Origin: Boothiomyces macroporosus
Lineage: Eukaryota > Chytridiomycota > Chytridiomycetes > Rhizophydiales > Terramycetaceae
Reading direction: 5' to 3'
Assembly: GCA_027604185.1 (NCBI GenBank)
Contig: JADGKB010000016.1
Location: 62,001 to 126,000, forward strand
DNA length: 64,000 nucleotides
Shown: positions 11,724 to 22,629 of the stretch, one piece after another
Layout of the letters: every line of letters begins with the position of its first letter
Position numbering within the stretch: the first letter of the stretch is position 1
Position numbers and translations under genes: made by a program
The notes under the pieces: model-generated
Told to the model about the DNA's origin: nothing
Databases searched by the model: none
Seen by the model: only the letters and a program-made list of their open reading frames with translations

Positions 11724-12260
11724 CTACTCTTCAACATCGTCATCTTCGTTCTCCGGTTCATCGTCAAAAAAGTCATCATCAGAGTACTCTGCGCTTGCAT
11801 TTCCTAAAATCTTGTTTGCACCGTCATCATCGCCCCGTTCAATCTTTCTCCTGTAGCTTCTCTTTTGCCTTTCATTTAAGAGTGAGATTTTGTATTCCAA
11901 TTCTTGTTCTTCTTTCACAATTTCTTCCTTCTTTTTATCCATATGAACTGCAATGTCCCCTTCATGGCATTTAGCGCATTTCTGTTTCTCTGTAGAACAA
12001 GGTTGACATAATACATGGTATGCACAGTAGATTCGCTTTTGCTGACAAGAGAGGCAGGTTTTTGGTTGAGTTAAAGGTTTATATTTTCCCATTCTTTGTT
12101 TCCATTCTATGATATCTTTACACCGCTGACACACTCCCTGGATTGGAGTCGCAGCAATCTTCATTGCAACAGGAGAAAACTTGTTTGGAACGAATGCGAA
12201 TGAGTTTTTGTGCTTTTGGCCCTGCTTCTTTTGTCCTGCTTTCCCTTTAGCTGTGCTCAT
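11724..12260 (-). CDS. DUF2039 / C9orf85-like Cys-rich protein
   Basis: 178-residue, single-exon protein of the C9orf85 (DUF2039) family, whose function is unknown. Seen: N-terminus MSTAKGKAGQKKQGQKHKN, the family-typical NSFAFVPNKFS, then Cys pairs CQRC, CLSC, CAYHVLC/CQPC and CAKC that could bind zinc (residues ~45-105). A basic/acidic coiled segment and a very acidic tail (DDDFFDDEPENEDDD) follow. The start at 12260 is preferred over 12287 because the upstream residues are hydrophobic noise and homology starts at KGKAGQK. Confidence 0.85.
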   Translation of the reverse strand: MSTAKGKAGQKKQGQKHKNSFAFVPNKFSPVAMKIAATPIQGVCQRCKDIIEWKQRMGKYKPLTQPKTCLSCQQKRIYCAYHVLCQPCSTEKQKCAKCHEGDIAVHMDKKKEEIVKEEQELEYKISLLNERQKRSYRRKIERGDDDGANKILGNASAEYSDDDFFDDEPENEDDDVEE

Positions 12261-12325
12261 AAAGTAAAAAAAAATAAAAAATGCCAAGCCACCCTTAAAG
12301 TTTCATACAATCACACACAGTGAGC

Positions 12326-12488
12326 ATGAGCACTATGTTTAGGTCCGCTCTTCTGCATAATTTGAAGCAAAGTGGAACAACCGGTTTTTCCGTACTTTCA
12401 AAGAACCAAGTAAAAGTCATCCGATTAGTATTACAGTAGGTATCGAGTGCATGATTTATTCCATGTACAACAGGTATCGCGTGCATGA
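12326..12488 (+). CDS. Possible 47-residue small protein with a 19-nt intron
   Basis: An ATG at 12326 opens MFRSALLHNLKQS-type sequence (after MST) resembling a mitochondrial presequence. Unspliced it stops at 37 codons. Removing a candidate 19-nt GT-AG intron (12410-12428) extends it through SKNQYYSRYRVHDLF to a stop at 12486-12488, inside a tandem 34-bp duplication. It has its own space between the divergent DUF2039 and SCFD2 genes. No family recognised; it could equally be 5' UTR of SCFD2. Confidence 0.25.
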
Positions 12489-12505
12489 TTTATTCCATGT
12501 AACAC
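12438..12505. repeat. Tandem duplication, two 34-bp units
   Basis: Copies at 12438-12471 and 12472-12505 share AGGTATCG(A/C)GTGCATG, ATTTATTCCATGTA and differ at very few bases, mostly at the right end. They lie 30 bp before the SCFD2 start codon. Confidence 0.85.
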
Positions 12506-12534
12506 TACGAATATTCTTTTCCAATTTCAGAGGC

Positions 12535-14155
12535 ATGAATCTTGATTTTGAAAGCAGTAAAATTTATGTGGATGAAAAATCACTGCAGATCCTAAAATAC
12601 ACCAAATATAAGGCAATTCTGGTGAATGCCTTACCGTTAAATCAGTTGAGAAGCAGCGAAAATCTTATTTTATTCATTTCCAGTCATCTGTCCTCGGTTT
12701 CCAAAGAATTGCTTGAACTGCGGACCAAAAGACTATCGATTATCACATTCATATCTGAATATTCGCATTTGAATACACTTGATGAATCACTCACGGGAAG
12801 ATGGAATGTTGAAACTGATACATATTTTGAAGGTTTCTGATTTAATTGACTTAGGTGCTTTCTATCTCAATTAGCGGTCAAGACAGCATTGTCAAAGACA
12901 AACGAATATGTTGATATACATTACTTTAGCCCGGCTATTTGGTTTTCAAAGAACTCGTTTGTGTTGAATTCAAATGTGTTTCCAATTTTCAATGAGATTG
13001 ATGTACATGTGGAGCTTAGTGATTTGTTGGACTTTATGAACATAAAGGAGGTAAGCCAAGATTAATTCTTGGTAACTATGCATAAACACAGGTAAACGAT
13101 TTCTCTAATAAGACTGTCTATTATTTAGGGACCACTAGCGAAAGAATAGCAAAGTCGCTTGTAAATTATTCCGCTGATTGCAAAAGGATGAGCAGCGATA
13201 AGCAAATGGCACTCGTTTTGATTGACAGGGTACGTGATGGTTGAACTAGACAGTTGATTTAGATTTAAGATCTGATAATCTTCTTGATTTGATTCATGAT
13301 ATATTCCCTAGAAAAGATATCCAGGTTCAAGTGCCATGCGAATTGCTACTTTCAAAGTATGATGAAGATGCAGATGCGGTATTTACTACTTGCCACGGAA
13401 TGGACCAGCATACCATGTTCATAATCGATTCATTATTGAATGTAGATGATGAGTTTGAATTCGTTCAGTAAGTGCCTTTAATTTAGAAATCAACTACAGG
13501 AATTCTTGTTCAACATCGGCGAACAAGAATACAAGGACTTGGAGTGTTTAGTTGACCATGAACCATTCTTGGTGCTATTGGCAGCAATAATTGATGCTAA
13601 AAAGAACCAAAATTTAGAACTAAAGAGATTAGATGATATACTAACGACTGATTCGTACATGTACCAATTAATTGATTTACTGAAATCTAAAAGATTCAAG
13701 ATACGGTAACTAATATTGATACTAGCGATTTGCTTCTGCTGACTATGCGAATGTACAATATCTCAAAGGAAGAAATCGATCCCTACTTGGAAGAGACTTT
13801 GAAAAAGGAATTTGTGGTACAAATGACTGCAGATCCACAAAAGAGAAAGGCAACATTCATGTGGATACAAAAAGTATTCCAGCAATTTCATAAAATACGT
13901 TCCAATTTCACAAAACGCGACATTATCAAAGGATTGTTTGAACAATCTCTGTTCAAATGCGCTAGTAGCTCTTGGATCAAGCGGAATGTTTTTGACTTTC
14001 AAAAGATCATGGTGTTTTATGTTGGTGGATATAGACACAATGAAGTGAAGATACTTACGAGCAAAGGGAGAGAATATGGACACGAACTGATAATCGGTGG
14101 CAGCGGACTAGTAGCAAACGATACGCTAATGCAACAGATTCTAAAGAGCAAATAA
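12535..14155 (+). CDS. Sec1/Munc18-family protein, SCFD2-like
   Basis: 492-residue SM-family protein, best matched to SCFD2 (STXBP1L1), a divergent Sec1-like trafficking protein. Seen: MALVLIDRTVDLDLRSDNLL (the LIDR..D motif with SCFD2-type DNL), SDLLLLTMRMYNISKEEID, and a C-terminal VFYVGGYRHNEVKILTSKG corresponding to the VGG..EV segment of SCFD2. Five introns; three are 19-20 nt, but the first two are 42 nt (12833-12874) and 41 nt (13051-13091), about twice the local norm. All five together give an open frame. Shorter than animal SCFD2 (~680 aa). Overlap with other SM proteins is possible, but Sly1, Vps33, Vps45 and Sec1 signatures fit less well. Confidence 0.75.
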
Positions 14156-14204
14156 AGGCAGTTTTTTTTAATTTTGCTTGCAGGAATTTTCTGGAATTTT
14201 TTAC

Positions 14205-15334
14205 ATGACTGTCAATCAGAGGTGCTATTTCGATGTGTCCATTGGGGGCGAACCTACCGGAAGAATTGTTTTTGAATTGTTTCCTGATGTCCCAAAGACC
14301 GTAAAGAACTTTGTTGAACTATGCAAGGGGGTTGAAGGGGAACAGGTTTTGGGATACAAAGGATCTACCTTTCACCGCATCATAAAGGGGTTCATGATTC
14401 AAGGTGGTGACTTTACCAATCACAACGGAACTGGAGGAGTTTCAATTTATGGGGAAAAGGTAAGATGCGCTAACCAAAGTTTGAAGACGAGAATTTTATT
14501 CATATTCATGATCGCCCGGGTTTATTGTCCATGGCAAATGCTGGACCAAACACTAACGGATCCCAATTCTTTATTACTACTGTTCCAACCCCACACCTTG
14601 ACGGCAAACACGTAGTATTTGGAAAAGTACTGAAAGGGATGAACGTTGTCCGTGCATTAGAAAACACCGAGAAAGGTGCCAACGATAAACCTATATTGGA
14701 ATGCAAGATTGTAGAGTGTGGTGAGCTGCTCCCAGGCCAAGATGATGGAATTGTTGAAGATGGGGACAAATATCCAGATTACGTTGAAGATAACGAGAAG
14801 AGACCCGATGATCATCCTGATGATTATCTTCAATATGCCGACGAAATTAAGGCTTATGGTTCGGAATTGTTGAAAGATGCGTTGAAAACGAATGATTTGA
14901 AAACTTTTCAAAAGGCTAGGTCCAAGTTCCTGAAATCCATTCGATACCTGGAATCTGTTGACCCTATTCCATATGAAAATGAAGAGTTGTCCCAGGAGTA
15001 TAAGCAGAAATATTACGACATCAAGTTGTCCAGCTTGTCAAATATCACTCTGGCATCCTTAAAGCTTGCAGATTATGCAGATGTCATTAAAAAAGCAGAG
15101 CGAATATTTGAAATAATCAATTTGATTGAAGGCAAGTTCAAAGTTTCCCTTGATGTAACCAAAATCAACTACAGACTAGGTTTCAGTTTGTACAAGGGCG
15201 GTGATTTAGAAAAAGCCCTAGAAGCTCTGAAAGGAGAAGACAAGACCATCGTTGGATTGCGGGATCAAATTTCAGCAGCCATGAAGATCAAACAGCAAAA
15301 AGAAAAGAAAATGTACCAGAAAATGTTTGAATAA
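14205..15334 (+). CDS. Cyclophilin-40-type peptidyl-prolyl isomerase with TPR domain
   Basis: 369-residue CyP40/Cpr6-Cpr7-like HSP90 co-chaperone. Seen: cyclophilin domain at residues 1-175 with [24 protein letters not shown] and [11 protein letters not shown]; the cyclosporin-contact Trp is His here, as is usual in CyP40. After an acidic linker, a C-terminal TPR-like helical region (~200-369) includes [16 protein letters not shown] and [20 protein letters not shown]. It ends in a basic [18 protein letters not shown] tail. One 20-nt intron (GTAAGATGCGCTAACCAAAG) near 14459 joins YGEK to FEDENF. The stop lies in AATAAA (15330-15335), and the convergent 7TM gene stops 6 bp away. Confidence 0.93.
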
Positions 15335-15340
15335 ATCATT

Positions 15341-16221
15341 CTATTTACTCTCTAGTACCAGCGTATGGTTGATACGGTCCATGTCTTTCTGTAGAATTTC
15401 TTTTGAAAACTTTAGTTTGCGAATTTCCAGAAAAGTTTTCGCAAAGCTGACAATGTGAAATGAGAGCTGAGTCGCTCCAATCACTCTAAGACACTTGCTT
15501 GTTTGCAGCGTGTTTGTGTCTGTAACAGGTATCATTGCACCCCAAATGTAAAAGATCAAGCCAATTATATCCAACACCCCAGATGTAATAAGGGATAAAA
15601 TCAGCATCACGATATTCTTGCTGAACTGTTCGCGATCATTGAGGGATCTCTTCTTTAGGGAAACATCGCGGTACACTAGATATGCAATGAAACATCCATT
15701 GAAATTATCAAATAAAGCAATCAATACCAGCCATATGCTTACACCCACGGCATAATACTAGATTAAATTCCATGATATACCTCCTTGACGCCTTCTGTTG
15801 GCAATAATTCTAAAATATAACCTCCTGTGCACGTTGCAAGATGAACAAATACTACCGCCACCTGAAAGTATAGCACATGAGTTCCCGTGAGATCTGTCAG
15901 CACTGTAAATAATTTAAGAAGCTCCAAATGTTGAAGAATGCAAAGTAGAGTCAAAAGCAAGCCCAGATTGCGCGCAATAAAGTTTGACACTGGACTTGAA
16001 TAAAAATAATTGGAGATCGTCGATGCAACGAGCCAAGCTAGCTGTAGCAAACTAATCCGTGTAAGATTCACTGTGAAGAGTTGGTGTTTTAAGCTGCCTC
16101 TGGTCAAGAAAATTGAAAACGCTATTGTACACAAAAACGCAATTACTACTATTCCAAAAGAGATATAGTGTAGTGGTTGATCAAAAGTAGGGGCTTGGTA
16201 GAGATCTGCGGTTTGACTCAT
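15341..16221 (-). CDS. Divergent member of the local 7TM receptor-like family (member A)
   Basis: 285 residues with seven predicted hydrophobic segments and a short N-terminus. Family landmarks are present but degenerate: LLKLFTVLTDLT for V[FY][SA]VLN, FDNFNGCFIAYLVY for YDNxQAxYLTYLV, and LDIIGLIFY for FDWxGIxxY. The segment after TM7 is EIRKLKFSKE. Unlike all canonical members it has an intron (23 nt, near 15749-15771), whose removal joins GVKE to YYAVGVSIW. Function unknown; GPCR-like topology is inference. Convergent with cyclophilin-40 and 83 bp downstream of the LMBRD2 homologue. Confidence 0.7.
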
Positions 16222-16304
16222 CCAGAGAAAACCGTGGATCGGCCTTCATGAAGGCTAAAAATGTGGGAAACCAATCAATTGTAAAATATATTATTTCAAA
16301 CTTA

Positions 16305-18399
16305 CTATCCAAGCAAGCTTTGATACCCGTTCTTGTTTTGCTTATTGCCAAATACTCTGTTGGAGCGCGGTGGAGCACTTTCTGGGACAGAGCTGCTTAT
16401 ATTGGACTTTGTAGCATTATTGGCTGGAACAGCTCTAGATGTACTTGAGTCAACATCGACTCCTCTTTCCCTATATCTCGCCAGCAACTCTGCTGTATTT
16501 CTGGCTCGCGGAAGGTCAGCTAGTCTGCCAGACCGGTCCTCTCTCTGAAGTCGGCGCAGTTCTGCCGTGCGTGCTTTGTGAGTTAGTAATTACCTAGTTC
16601 CAATATCTGCCGTCCATCTTCAACATCAGTTGCGTTTTCCTTGATAGTCTCATAAAAGTAGTTGTTAATGTTACACATTCGAAGAATTTTACCATGCAAA
16701 TTCAGAGCAAAGATTATACAAACGAATAATATCAGAAACGCTACCCAATCGTTGTAACCTTCTCCAAATAGTGGAGTGAGATTAACTGCTGGTCCGAGGT
16801 ACTAGATTAATAAAGAGTACCTGAATGAAAACAGGAGATTGGCTGTAATCAACCATTGTAGAATTTGGAACCTTAGTTCCTTGAGCTAAATCACCCATAT
16901 TCAAGAAATTATAGCAAAGCGGGAATGTCAACTTGCACAAATAGGCTCCAACAAAAAGCAGAGACACTTCATCTGTGTGGTGGTTCTGTACCATCTGGTA
17001 AAAATCAAAAATTTTGATTTTCAGTAAAGTGGAATAAGTACAGGTACACATGTAACAGATAAACAGAACCGATAGTAGCTATGTGGTTAATTACAAACTA
17101 CTTCAATAGTAAAGTAAGATTTGTTGCCTGGATCTAGAAACAAAGCTGGAATAGAAAGCCTGACACTTGAAGAAAACTGGAAAGTTGACTCTGACCACAA
17201 AATCAAAAGCGTTCCAACTAAACAAACAACACTCAGTGCTTTTTGCATTACTGGCTGTATCCAAACGTACCACCACCAAGCGGCTTTCAACTTTAGAATT
17301 TTATGCTGGTCATCTTTCACATGGAAGAATGGGGACTCAAACACTTGATTCTTGTTGTTGAAATTGGCTATTATATCTTGATAAAAGAATGCCTTTTCTT
17401 CAAGTATCTTTAACCTACTAGATAATTAAATCCTTTTTACGCTTGCTCTCGAACATGAAGGAAATTTGCTCTTGATATTCTAGCTTTGAGAGAAATCAAA
17501 TCAGCTTCGCTAAATTTATCTTGAGCGTGTTCTACAGGTCCATTCCTTTCAGTTAGAGCTAAGGGGCACTATGTAAACCAATAAATACCATTTCCAAAAT
17601 GCGATCAAGTTTTGGTCTCAAAGGATCGTCATTTGTGATCTTGGTTGATGCAGCTCCGAGTATCTTGGTTATTCAGAAGTTACCCTTGCTACTTCGTACA
17701 CTTCGGCTTCGGCATCAACGCATGATTCTTTCAACTGAGGCGCTTCATTCTCGAGCGATCTCAACTTCCACTGCACACTTGAAGAAACCCATAATCCTCT
17801 TGGAATTTCTACCAATCCAAAACTCATGAACAGAGTCAACAATACTAGACCATATGCATTAGAAGCCGGAATCGCCAAGTCCAGTAAAGAGTTTCTACGT
17901 TATGCATACAGTTACACTGGCACATTTAAGCCAAATATTGCATATAGTAAAAACCCAATAGAGGGCACTCCAATTGCAGTATAGAATATAATATTTTCCA
18001 TAATTCCATCATACAATCTCTTCTTGAATGTAAATCCACCAGATCTAATATATCCCTGCATAACTGGAACAATAAACATCTGTATATTGAATGTAATCCA
18101 GTAAACCACTTGCCAGAATCCGTACAAGAACTCCTCTGATAATTGCGCAAGCGGCTCTTCGCAGGTTTCCGGAGTATCTGAATTTGTTATGCAGTACCTG
18201 TATTCGGTCTAGGTTAATGGTTGCCTACCGACGCCAAATCCAAGGGCAGCATCACAATAATTGTGAATGGGAAAAAGTAGGATACAAAGCAAGTGATTTG
18301 AACAAACCATGGGAATTTGTTTCGATCTCCGTAGTAATTTAATACCGCCATCGTAATGAGAGCAATTGCTATTAGCAAAAGTGTGATTATGACCGACAT
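16305..18399 (-). CDS. LMBRD2: LMBR1 domain-containing protein 2 homologue (LMBRD2)
   Basis: 642-residue multi-pass membrane protein of the LMBR1-like family. Seen: the first TMs start MSVIITLLLIAIALITMAVL (ATG 18399), then FVSYFFPFTIIVMLPLDLAS, FWQVVYWITF and QGYIRSGGFTFKKRL. IPASNAYGLVLL with FGLVEIPRGLW, VWSESTFQF, SYFTIE and DEVSLLFVGAYLCKLTFPLC follow, in the order of human LMBRD2. The C-terminal cytosolic tail is polar. Eight introns of 19-23 nt; after removal the frame is open to 16305. In animals LMBRD2 has been linked to beta-2-adrenoceptor signalling. Its place between 7TM genes is notable, but any functional link is inference. Confidence 0.88.
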
Positions 18400-18443
18400 G
18401 AAAAAGGGTGGAAAATAAACGTGAAAAAAGTTAAATATTAGAA

Positions 18444-19242
18444 CTACTTTGAAAGCGCGAGCCGATTACGGACTTGCCAGATCACATCTCTTCGATCTTT
18501 CTTTGAAGGAATTACTACGTAAAACAAGAATTACCGTAATCTGACGGCTTGTTGATCTTTCTGGGCTTCTTTTCCTCTATTACCACCGCAGCCATGCCTC
18601 CCCATCTGCCCACGCTCCCTACACTAGATTTATTCATCCGCTTTAGGAAGCCATCCTTATTCCACTCTGATTGGTGCTGGTGAAACCTTGCTACTGGATC
18701 GTGTCTTTTTTGCCTTGATGGCGGAGGCACTCGAATAACTATATTGAAAAAGCAATTACATCCGGTGGATTTAGAATCTCTAGAAAAGTTGTCTATTCTC
18801 TCACTGATAGAATCCTGCTTTAGATATACAGTACATAGTCGTATATTGACGACACGGAAGAGAACCCAGACACTGGAGAGGAGCAATTTGAAACTAAATC
18901 CCTTTGTTTGATTGCGGTTTTCCTAAATCCTTCCAAATCCAAACTGGAGAATTGCTGATCCAGCTCTTCCCAAGCATGTTTGGGTTTCTTTTGCCTATCT
19001 GGTTTTTGGTGCTTTATAATCTTTTGCTTTGACTTGGAAACGATTTCTGTGTCTTGCTGTCTGTTGAATTCAAGTTCCTTTCTGTATAGAATTTTCAGCT
19101 CCTGGACAAAGTCTGACAATACGCTGTCTGGAAGAGCATCTGGCTCATAACCCATTTCTACTAGGTGCCCTCTAACTACATCTTCCGTAATCATTTCTTC
19201 AATGTCTTCACTTGGTGATTCACTCATGTCCACGCTCAACAT
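18444..19242 (-). CDS. HYLS1: HYLS1-like centriole/cilium assembly protein
   Basis: About 245-252 residues. Seen: N-terminal helix EDVVRGHLVEMGYEPDALPD followed by VLSDFVQELKILYRKE, like the HYLS1 box. The middle is lysine-rich. The C-terminal conserved block has HDPVARFHQHQSEWNKDGFL and, after a 20-nt intron, YVIPSKKDRRDVIWQVRNRL. Introns: one 20-nt after YDY, a possible 21-nt in-frame intron (removal gives TGFIRVPPPS; retention adds seven odd residues) and one 20-nt near the C-terminus. Known role: HYLS1 binds the centriole wall and is needed for ciliogenesis and transition-fibre/gate function, not for centriole duplication. It fits with the axonemal dynein at 44-56 kb. The stop is only 44 bp from the LMBRD2 start. 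Confidence 0.78.
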
Positions 19243-19266
19243 TTAAAAATGGGAAAAATTAAAGGT

Positions 19267-20136
19267 TTATTTTTTGATTTGGACAGTATCAAGGTCCCAG
19301 ATGCTTTCTGGATTCTTTAATCTCAAGTCAGCAACCACTCTCTTTGAACAGAAGGTTTCAGGGATTTTGGTCTGATCTGCAAATGTAAGTTCCTTCAACA
19401 CATAAATTACGTACAGCATGAAATTAGAATGATAACCGGCATGGACTTCACATAGGATAATCATGTAGTTGAATTCTTGCATTGAACTTGCCAAATATAT
19501 CGCGTAAATATACAGGAATATGGATATCCAATCAAACACACAAAGAGCACATATTATTAGAACCATCCGCTTTAGGGCCTGGAATATTACTCCAAGTTCT
19601 TGGTTGCTCTGTTTGGTTTTCAGTTTGGCGAAATAAATCAAATAGGTGAGGTACATTGCTTGTAGATTATCATAGCCCACTGCCACCATTATCAATGCAA
19701 ATGGCCCAAGTGAAGAGTAGTGCCCAATCCACTCGGGCAGGCTGTTATCGCTAATGAAAAACGAAGTGTAATTTGAGAATGTTAGAATGATGTATACCAA
19801 TACTGTTATCCATTTTGCAACCTTGATTTTGTGATCCGTTATTTCTGGATTTAAAACCGCATAGACTTTTAAAATATCCAAATTCAGAAATATCCAGATT
19901 AGGAGAGTGAAATGCACCAACACGATTGATATTCTTCCCAATAGATAGTTTTCGTCAAATATAAACACGAGGTTGATAATTGACCTGCTCCCATTGAGCA
20001 AAATTAATGTCAGAATCATTTTGCTAAATACTTTTGAAGTTCCATACCCTTTCAAAACGATAACCAGCGCATATATACTGGTAATCAACAGGATACAAAC
20101 TTCTACTATTGTAAAATACTTTAGAGTCTCTAACAT
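19267..20136 (-). CDS. 7TM receptor-like protein, local family member B
   Basis: 289 residues, no intron, no signal peptide, seven hydrophobic segments. Family motifs: VYAVLNPEITDHKI (91-104), YDNLQAMYLTYLIY (155-168), FDWISIFLY (201-209), and TM7 start LCEVHAGYH (228-236), followed by VLKELTFAD (246-254). The cytosolic tail carries basic residues. The stop TAA lies inside an AATAAA signal. Fourth gene in order of a same-strand block (15.3-23.5 kb) and the copy nearest HYLS1. Function unrecognised. Confidence 0.8.
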   Translation of the reverse strand: MLETLKYFTIVEVCILLITSIYALVIVLKGYGTSKVFSKMILTLILLNGSRSIINLVFIFDENYLLGRISIVLVHFTLLIWIFLNLDILKVYAVLNPEITDHKIKVAKWITVLVYIILTFSNYTSFFISDNSLPEWIGHYSSLGPFALIMVAVGYDNLQAMYLTYLIYFAKLKTKQSNQELGVIFQALKRMVLIICALCVFDWISIFLYIYAIYLASSMQEFNYMIILCEVHAGYHSNFMLYVIYVLKELTFADQTKIPETFCSKRVVADLRLKNPESIWDLDTVQIKK

Positions 20137-20248
20137 TTGGAAACCCTTTGAAGCGATTGTCTTTTTTCACAATGACAGGTGATTGTCTGGCAGACCAATT
20201 CTGGCGAACCAGTCCCCAAATTTCAATTATAAAAAAAGATATTCGTGT

Positions 20249-21082
20249 TTATTGCGATGGTAATGCCTTGGTTGTATCACCTTTTCTAATTGGCTTTGCT
20301 TTAGGTGTCAACTTTGTATCTGAAAAAGTGAAATTCTTTAATTCTTTGATTACAAATATCATTATACACGGGTGAATGGAGGTATTCAATTCACTAATCT
20401 GTGCCAAAGCGAGCGTATCCAGTGATGCGAGGGAAGCATAATTTGCCAAGAGATAGCAATAGATGCCTATTCCAAACCAGTCAAACACAAGAATAAAGAT
20501 ATTGGTAAATAACATTCGCTTAAATGCTTTCATAGTCTCCTTTGTTAATTTGCCTTTTGCTTTCGCTTTCTTGTTCCAAAACACTAAAAGCGTCAAGTAG
20601 AGTGCTTGGCAGTTGTCATAGAATACAATCAAAACAACCAAAAGCAACGAACTTGCTCCTAGAAAATTATTGATGAGTGGTGGGATCTGCTTTCCATAAA
20701 ATATCCGTAAATTGTTGGGAAGTTCAAGAATGAACATGAATACAAAAATCACTATCCGGAATATCTTTATCCTACGTTTTGTGATATTTTCATTCAGTAC
20801 AGAGAATACTTGAAGAATTTCCGTGTTCAGAAACAAGATTCCTATTGCGACTAAATTCGTGAGTACAGTCCCCAGTCGTGTAAGAAAGTAGTGTGTAAAA
20901 ATAAACCAATTCACTGCCGTAATAATTGCTTGTAGTATATTGAGTCCCATTATGATTAAGATTGCCTTACAAAATACACGAGCAATGAAATGAGATTTTG
21001 ACAGCACCGAATATATTCCGAATACTGATAAGCCAAACGTAAGGATTATTTCTACTATTACTACAACAACCAAGGGCTCCAT
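20249..21082 (-). CDS. 7TM receptor-like protein, local family member C
   Basis: 277 residues, intronless. TM1 starts almost at the N-terminus (MEPLVVVVIVEIILTFGLSV). Landmarks: VFSVLNENITKRRI, YDNCQALYLTLLVFW, FDWFGIGIY, ELNTSIH in TM7 and IKELKNFTFSD after it. The Lys/Thr-rich tail RKGDTTKALPSQ resembles the tail of member D, and C, D and E are clearly the closest trio, consistent with tandem duplication. The stop codon overlaps AATAAA. Confidence 0.82.
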   Translation of the reverse strand: MEPLVVVVIVEIILTFGLSVFGIYSVLSKSHFIARVFCKAILIIMGLNILQAIITAVNWFIFTHYFLTRLGTVLTNLVAIGILFLNTEILQVFSVLNENITKRRIKIFRIVIFVFMFILELPNNLRIFYGKQIPPLINNFLGASSLLLVVLIVFYDNCQALYLTLLVFWNKKAKAKGKLTKETMKAFKRMLFTNIFILVFDWFGIGIYCYLLANYASLASLDTLALAQISELNTSIHPCIMIFVIKELKNFTFSDTKLTPKAKPIRKGDTTKALPSQ

Positions 21083-21280
21083 TATATTGATTTTAAAAAG
21101 GAAAAATTAGCACAATGAGTATGAGGTAATTCAAACCTTGATATTCCAATGTAAACCGCCTTTTCCTATAGCGCGCCAGTGCCGAATTTAGTCAAGTTTG
21201 TAATTATTACTTTAAGCGAATACTTTGCCGCACTCAATCTGTAAGATGGCTGGAAATCAAAGAGATTGCTGTCCTTTATT

Positions 21281-22111
21281 CTAACTAGTAACCTTTGTGA
21301 TTTCCTCCTTTCTAATTGGCGTACGCGGTAGCATCTTGTGGTCTGCAAAGGTAAAATTCTTTAGCGCCCTTAGCACAAAAATATTGATGCACGTATGAAT
21401 AGACGTGTTCAATTCACATATTTGGATTACATATTCCGCTGTTGACGTTAACGTATGGGCGTTAAAGGATAGAATGGTGACCCAAACAAACAAAATCACC
21501 CCAAACCAATCGAATAATAGAACAATGATATTGGTCATTAGCATCTCTTTGAAAGACCGCAAGGTTTTCCCATCCATTTTACCGTTTGCCTTTGAGCGCT
21601 TGCTCCAAAATACCAAATACGTAAGATAAAATGCCTGAAAGTTGTCATATGTTACCACTATGATAATCATTAGCATTGAAGCAAGGCCCTCTAACCCTGA
21701 AATTATATCCGGCTCGGTTGTACTAAAGAATATGGCAATATTATTCGGCAGTTGTGCAATAAACGCAAAGGCAATCATAGCTATCCGGAAAATGATGATC
21801 TTTCGTTTTGTTAGTTTTTCATTTAAAACAGAGAATACTTGCAATATCTGCGTGTTGAGATAAATGATTCCAATGACCAACATGTTATTGAATATTATCC
21901 CTATTCTAGAAAGAATGTAATTGTTGTAGATATAGCAATTGAAAACCACTGATACAACCTGCAAAATATTGATGATCATAATGACAGTTATGGAATTGCT
22001 AAAGATTGTGGGTATTGTTCCTTTCCGTAACAGCACTAGATACAATCCAAAGATGGAAAGACTGAATATAAATATCAATTGAACTAGAATAATGTACTGC
22101 AAGTCAATCAT
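21281..22111 (-). CDS. 7TM receptor-like protein, local family member D
   Basis: 276 residues, intronless, closest to member C (shared VFSVLNE(K/N)(L/I)TKRK, FDWFGV, tails RKEEITKVTS and RKGDTTKALPS). Other landmarks: YDNFQAFYLTYLVFW, ICELNTSIH and LRALKNFTFAD. About 200 bp separate it from C, with no other gene between. Confidence 0.82.
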   Translation of the reverse strand: MIDLQYIILVQLIFIFSLSIFGLYLVLLRKGTIPTIFSNSITVIMIINILQVVSVVFNCYIYNNYILSRIGIIFNNMLVIGIIYLNTQILQVFSVLNEKLTKRKIIIFRIAMIAFAFIAQLPNNIAIFFSTTEPDIISGLEGLASMLMIIIVVTYDNFQAFYLTYLVFWSKRSKANGKMDGKTLRSFKEMLMTNIIVLLFDWFGVILFVWVTILSFNAHTLTSTAEYVIQICELNTSIHTCINIFVLRALKNFTFADHKMLPRTPIRKEEITKVTS

Positions 22112-22629
22112 CTAGACGTGAAAATGATGTGTTGACCAAAAAAGAAACGTCATTGTGTTATTGTGACGGGGAAATTATAGACAACATTACATTAGGGATT
22201 ATACCCGCCACTGAGTTGTTAGGGCATTCCATCTCTGTTGCCAGAAGCAGCTGGGATTGGGTGCTCCAGGGAGTTGTAGGCAATCAAAAGACGCGACGTC
22301 AAATATTTTACATTGAAGATATCAAGAGAATTATTCTAGTAGCCGACTATAAAAAAGGTATATAAATATGAAAATATGTCTGGTACCTTACCAAGTAGAC
22401 TTGTCCGACTGGCAAAAAGGACACCCCTACTTTCGTCATTCCAAAGGCAAACCCCTACCAGATCCACAAATAGAAGCTAATTCAAAGGCAAATTAAATGA
22501 TTCCCTTCGGCAATAGTTACGAAGGTGTCTACCAGTTGTGGCATTGACAGTTTTAGATAGTGGACCCAGGAGAAACCGTGGATATACCATCATTGAAAGA
22601 TCGCAAATTGCCATTGCCGCTTTATTGGG
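22112..22629. other. 518-bp intergenic stretch between 7TM members D and E
   Basis: Serves as 5' flank of member D and 3' flank of member E (AATAAA on the minus strand lies shortly after the E stop). It has no recognised gene. A 42-codon ATG frame at 22368-22496 (MKICLVPYQVDLSDW...) directly follows a TATATAA stretch, but nothing else supports it. Confidence 0.5.

Noticed and set aside
12295..12486. 63-codon minus-strand frame between DUF2039 and SCFD2
   Set aside because: Lies across the tandem duplication, has no recognisable domain and would have no room for a promoter; the plus-strand reading with a 19-nt intron is at least equally good.
22129..22365. 73-78-codon plus-strand frame between 7TM-D and 7TM-E
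   Set aside because: It lacks an ATG start (begins at GTG; the nearby ATG stops after three codons) and shows no motif.
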